A program made the translations under genes and the position numbers. From assembly GCF_000316575.1 (NCBI RefSeq), contig NC_019682.1, positions 4,338,001 through 4,402,000 on the forward strand: DNA of 64,000 bases, in the 5' to 3' direction. Source of the stretch: Calothrix sp. PCC 7507. GTDB lineage: Bacteria > Cyanobacteriota > Cyanobacteriia > Cyanobacteriales > Nostocaceae. Shown piece by piece: positions 61,357-64,000 of this stretch (its first letter is position 1; every line of letters begins with the position of its first letter). The notes under the pieces were generated by a model. The model made no database searches and had not been told where the DNA came from. It saw only the letters and a program-made list of their open reading frames with translations.

Positions 61357-62754
61357 TTATAACCCCATAACTGTGCGATAATGCGCTTCAATCTGCCCCA
61401 CAGTTTGAGACTTACGCTGAGTATCCCACTGACTGCGGTTAAATAATTCTTGCCGCAATTCATCAACATTAATGGTTGTCACTTTGGCATTAGCAACAAT
61501 TTGTTTACCATTCACCCAAGCACTATCAACCACGTTTGTCGGACGACCTAAAACTAATAAACCGATGGGGTCTGTGCGGGGGAGTAATGATAAATTTGTG
61601 AGGTCGTAAAGAACTAAATCAGCTTGTTTACCAACAGTTAAAGAACCGAGTTTATCTGCTAAATTCAATCCTTTTGCACCGCCTAAAGCTGCCATTTCTA
61701 CAGATTGTCGAGGTGTAATCCAGTGCTGATAATCTAAATCGGTAACGTTGTGCAAAATCGAACCAATTTTGATGGCTTCTAGCAAGTCTTGGGAGTCATT
61801 ACTGGAAGCACCATCACAACCAAAAGCGACGTTTACCCCAGCTTGGCGATATTTTAAAATGGGGGCGATACCACTGCCTAAACGCAAATTGCTTAAGGGA
61901 TTGTGAACGACTGTAGATTGAGTTTGGGCAAGGATGGCAATATCAGCATCACTTAAATGGACACAATGGGCAAGTGAAGTCCGATCGCCCAAATACCCAA
62001 GTCTTTTTAAATGTTCAACAGCAGTACAACCGTACTTTTCTTGGGCAAGTCTTTCCTGTGCTTTGGTTTCGAGTAGATGGGAGTGACGACACAAATTATA
62101 GCGATCGCTTAACGCAATACACCCAGTAAACAAAGCATCTGAACACAATTGTATGCCCGTAGGGGCAACTAAAATTTCCACACCCTCGTCTGGGCGGTGA
62201 AACTGTCTCACCGCCTCTTCAATGACTTCCAGGGTGGCTATAGTTGAACGAAAATAAGGCTCATGAGTTTGGGCTGACTCCCCGGATGGGATACCAGCGG
62301 TAATCGATTCATCTTGAATTAGCGGGGCGACAAAGGCGCGAATTCCTACTTCTCGGTAAGCTTTGATGGCGGTGGCGATCGTTTCTAATTCTTTTCCGGG
62401 AATTAACACCAGATGATCTACCACACTCGTACCACCGGAAAGGAGGGTTTCTACGGCTGTTCCCAAAGCGCTGAGATAAACCTGTTCTGGATCGAGGGGC
62501 GCAAAATCATACAGTTCGGCTAGCCATAACTCTAAAGGCAAAACTGACATGATTCCCCGTTGCCACATTTCTGAGGAATGGGTGTGGGCGTTGAAAAATC
62601 CCGGTAACAGGAGCTTATTTTTACCATCAATAACAGTACCCACAATGTCTAGATGCGTTGCAATAGCGGCAATTTTGCCATCCACTATCTGTACATCTAC
62701 GGTGGTGTAACCGTCCTCAATAGCGATTAAAACATTCTGAATAGTAAAGGTCAT
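61357..62754 (-). CDS. Amidohydrolase (TRZ/ATZ, cytosine/guanine deaminase-like)
   Basis: The 465-residue protein has the amidohydrolase barrel: H57 and H59 in 'FFNAHTHSSEMW' as metal ligands, a third His in 'LCRHSHLLET', a fourth in 'SLAHCVHLSDADI', and the catalytic Asp in 'FGCDGASSNDSQD'. It has the shape of MtaD, guanine deaminase or chlorohydrolase-type enzymes, which deaminate purine- or triazine-like rings. The substrate is not readable. It is divergently transcribed from the isochorismatase-like gene 83 bp away, and the two may be co-regulated. Confidence 0.88.
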   Translation of the reverse strand: MTFTIQNVLIAIEDGYTTVDVQIVDGKIAAIATHLDIVGTVIDGKNKLLLPGFFNAHTHSSEMWQRGIMSVLPLELWLAELYDFAPLDPEQVYLSALGTAVETLLSGGTSVVDHLVLIPGKELETIATAIKAYREVGIRAFVAPLIQDESITAGIPSGESAQTHEPYFRSTIATLEVIEEAVRQFHRPDEGVEILVAPTGIQLCSDALFTGCIALSDRYNLCRHSHLLETKAQERLAQEKYGCTAVEHLKRLGYLGDRTSLAHCVHLSDADIAILAQTQSTVVHNPLSNLRLGSGIAPILKYRQAGVNVAFGCDGASSNDSQDLLEAIKIGSILHNVTDLDYQHWITPRQSVEMAALGGAKGLNLADKLGSLTVGKQADLVLYDLTNLSLLPRTDPIGLLVLGRPTNVVDSAWVNGKQIVANAKVTTINVDELRQELFNRSQWDTQRKSQTVGQIEAHYRTVMGL

Positions 62755-62837
62755 AATATTTAACCTTAATTAAGTAATTGAACGATTAACAGAAATTCAA
62801 GTTACAAAATAGAAAAAGGTATTGGGTGTTGCAATTT

Positions 62838-63611
62838 ATGGATTTACCTTTGCGGACATTGGGAGTTGCACCAAATGCTTGGAGAGTGAATCAAGCGATC
62901 GCAGATATCACTCGTCCTCAAAAGACCCCACAACCCGTTATCTTAACAACAGATACTAAAAACCTGCGCCTAGACTTGGCAAAAGTAGCCATCCTCGTCA
63001 TAGATATGCAAAACGACTTCTGTCACCCTGATGGCTGGTTGGCGCATATCGGCGTAGATGTCACCCCAGCCCGCAAGCCCATAGAACCTTTACAAAACTT
63101 ACTTCCAGAACTCCGGGCGGCTAATGTGCCCGTAATTTGGGTAAATTGGGCAAATCGTCCCGACTTACTTAATATTAGTGCTGGCGTACTCCACGTTTAT
63201 AATCCTACAGGTGACGGCGTGGGATTAGGCGATCGCTTACCCAGCAACGGTGCTAAAGTACTGATGGCGGGTAGCTGGGCGGCGGCGGTAGTAGACGAAC
63301 TCCCACAGCTACTAGAAGATATTCGTGTGGATAAATACCGCATGAGTGGCTTTTGGGATACCCCCCTAGATAGCATCTTGCGGAACTTGGGAATAACGAC
63401 AATATTTTTTGCTGGTGTCAATGCTGACCAATGTGTACTGACTACACTGTGTGACGCCAATTTTTTAGGCTACGACTGCGTATTAGTGAAAGACTGCACC
63501 GCCACCACCTCACCTGACTATTGTTGGCTGGCGACATTATATAACGTCCAACAATGCTTCGGTTTTGTCACCGACTCACAAGCGATTTTAGAAGCGCTAA
63601 ATAGGCAATAG
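62838..63611 (+). CDS. Isochorismatase-like cysteine hydrolase
   Basis: The 257-residue protein has the catalytic triad region of this family: Asp in 'VAILVIDMQNDFCHPDGW', Lys in 'IRVDKYRMSGFWDTPLD', and the nucleophile Cys in 'GVNADQCVLTTLCDA'. Members hydrolyse isochorismate, nicotinamide, ureidoacrylate or N-carbamoyl compounds. I prefer the ATG at 62838 over a GTG four codons earlier. It is followed by heptad repeats and a cupin gene, so the three-gene neighbourhood with the amidohydrolase suggests degradation of a nitrogen compound (inference). Confidence 0.87.
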   Translation: MDLPLRTLGVAPNAWRVNQAIADITRPQKTPQPVILTTDTKNLRLDLAKVAILVIDMQNDFCHPDGWLAHIGVDVTPARKPIEPLQNLLPELRAANVPVIWVNWANRPDLLNISAGVLHVYNPTGDGVGLGDRLPSNGAKVLMAGSWAAAVVDELPQLLEDIRVDKYRMSGFWDTPLDSILRNLGITTIFFAGVNADQCVLTTLCDANFLGYDCVLVKDCTATTSPDYCWLATLYNVQQCFGFVTDSQAILEALNRQ

Positions 63612-63670
63612 GCAATAGGGTATGACAAATAACAAATAACAAATGACAAATGACAAATGACAAATGACAA
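63601..63670. repeat. Heptad repeats (ATAGGCA and CAAATGA types)
   Basis: Two to three ATAGGCA units at the end of the isochorismatase-like gene, then CAAATAA/CAAATGA units to about 63667. Typical cyanobacterial heptad repeat in a short spacer. Confidence 0.8.
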
Positions 63671-63686
63671 CCTAAGAGATAAATAA

Positions 63687-64000
63687 ATGTCTACTACTAA
63701 ATGTGTAATTCCTGTTATCAAATCTCCTAAAGATTACCAAGTTTACCGCATCAGTCCTCATGATTCTAACAGGTTAGCAATTATCTTTGATTCCACCAAT
63801 GCTAATACTTCCCTGACTTGTTGTGTGGAAATTTTTGATGTGGGCGGACAAACACCACCAAATCGCCATCAATGGGCTGTAGAAATGTTTTTTGTTCTCA
63901 AAGGAGAAGGCATAGCTATTTGTGATGGTAAGAAAGTCGCTATTAAAACAGGAGATAGTATATTAGTACCTCCCACTGGCACGCACTTGATTAAAAATAC
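63687..64000 (+). CDS. Cupin-domain protein, cut by the window edge
   Basis: The first 104 codons are visible. A cupin barrel is shown by 'GGQTPPNRHQWAVEMFFVLKGEG' (metal-binding His and Glu), 'AICDGKKVAIKTGDSILVPP' and 'GTHLIKN'. AAGAGA precedes the ATG. The C-terminal part lies outside the window. It is downstream of the isochorismatase-like gene on the same strand, about 75 bp apart, so it may be in the same transcript. Confidence 0.82.
   Translation, partial: MSTTKCVIPVIKSPKDYQVYRISPHDSNRLAIIFDSTNANTSLTCCVEIFDVGGQTPPNRHQWAVEMFFVLKGEGIAICDGKKVAIKTGDSILVPPTGTHLIKN

Overview
The window looks like chromosome from a filamentous, Nostoc/Anabaena-type cyanobacterium. The HIP1 octamer GCGATCGC occurs throughout. 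Heptanucleotide tandem repeats and many short palindromic elements lie between genes. The protein content also fits: a GUN4 domain, a cytochrome c6-like protein, a plant-type ferredoxin, an orphan XisI and an orthocaspase. No tRNA, rRNA or true CRISPR array was recognised.

Layout. 1-5.4 kb: the end of an unidentified gene, a Uma2-family endonuclease, and the tldD/tldE peptidase pair (minus strand) with a four-helix-bundle gene between them, bracketed by inverted heptad repeats; then two small unknown genes. 5.5-7.1 kb: an orthocaspase fused to a GUN4 domain. 7.4-37.4 kb: one long minus-strand surface-polysaccharide island. In transcription order it holds a WcaI-like glycosyltransferase, a small Cys-motif protein, an ABC exporter (permease and ATPase), a cupin, a DegT aminotransferase, two methyltransferases, glycosyltransferases mixed with two more methyltransferases, a polytopic polymerase-like protein, a PhyH-type dioxygenase, more glycosyltransferases, an AsnB-type amidotransferase and a NodU-type carbamoyltransferase. 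Many junctions overlap or are only a few bases apart. 39-41.2 kb: a Wzc-like tyrosine autokinase/co-polymerase, divergent from the island across a 1.6-kb gene-free region.

41.2-57.6 kb is mostly housekeeping: tex, a ferredoxin, small membrane proteins, a petJ-like cytochrome, an aldo/keto reductase, a Phd/VapC toxin-antitoxin pair, orphan xisI, glyS, murD, a TonB-like protein, prmA and serA. Two of these genes carry repeats in frame: murD holds heptad repeats, and the tonB-like gene holds a 114-bp miniature element.

57.6-61.3 kb is a debris pocket: duplicated and reordered segments, a second copy of the tonB-inserted element that is itself split by another miniature element, a 63-bp tandem repeat, a toxin-antitoxin locus broken by one amber codon, a PepSY-type membrane protein, a short lipoprotein-like gene, a secreted protein and an LRAT-like protein. 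61.3-64 kb: an amidohydrolase, an isochorismatase-like hydrolase and a cupin cut by the window edge.

How the genes work together: the island should build a heteropolysaccharide carrying methyl, carbamoyl, amino-sugar and perhaps amide groups, and export it by an ABC transporter, with the Wzc-like protein as a nearby length or export regulator. The window also shows miniature elements and heptad repeats entering coding sequence without breaking the frame. All functional calls rest on motif and family recognition by eye; no database search was run.
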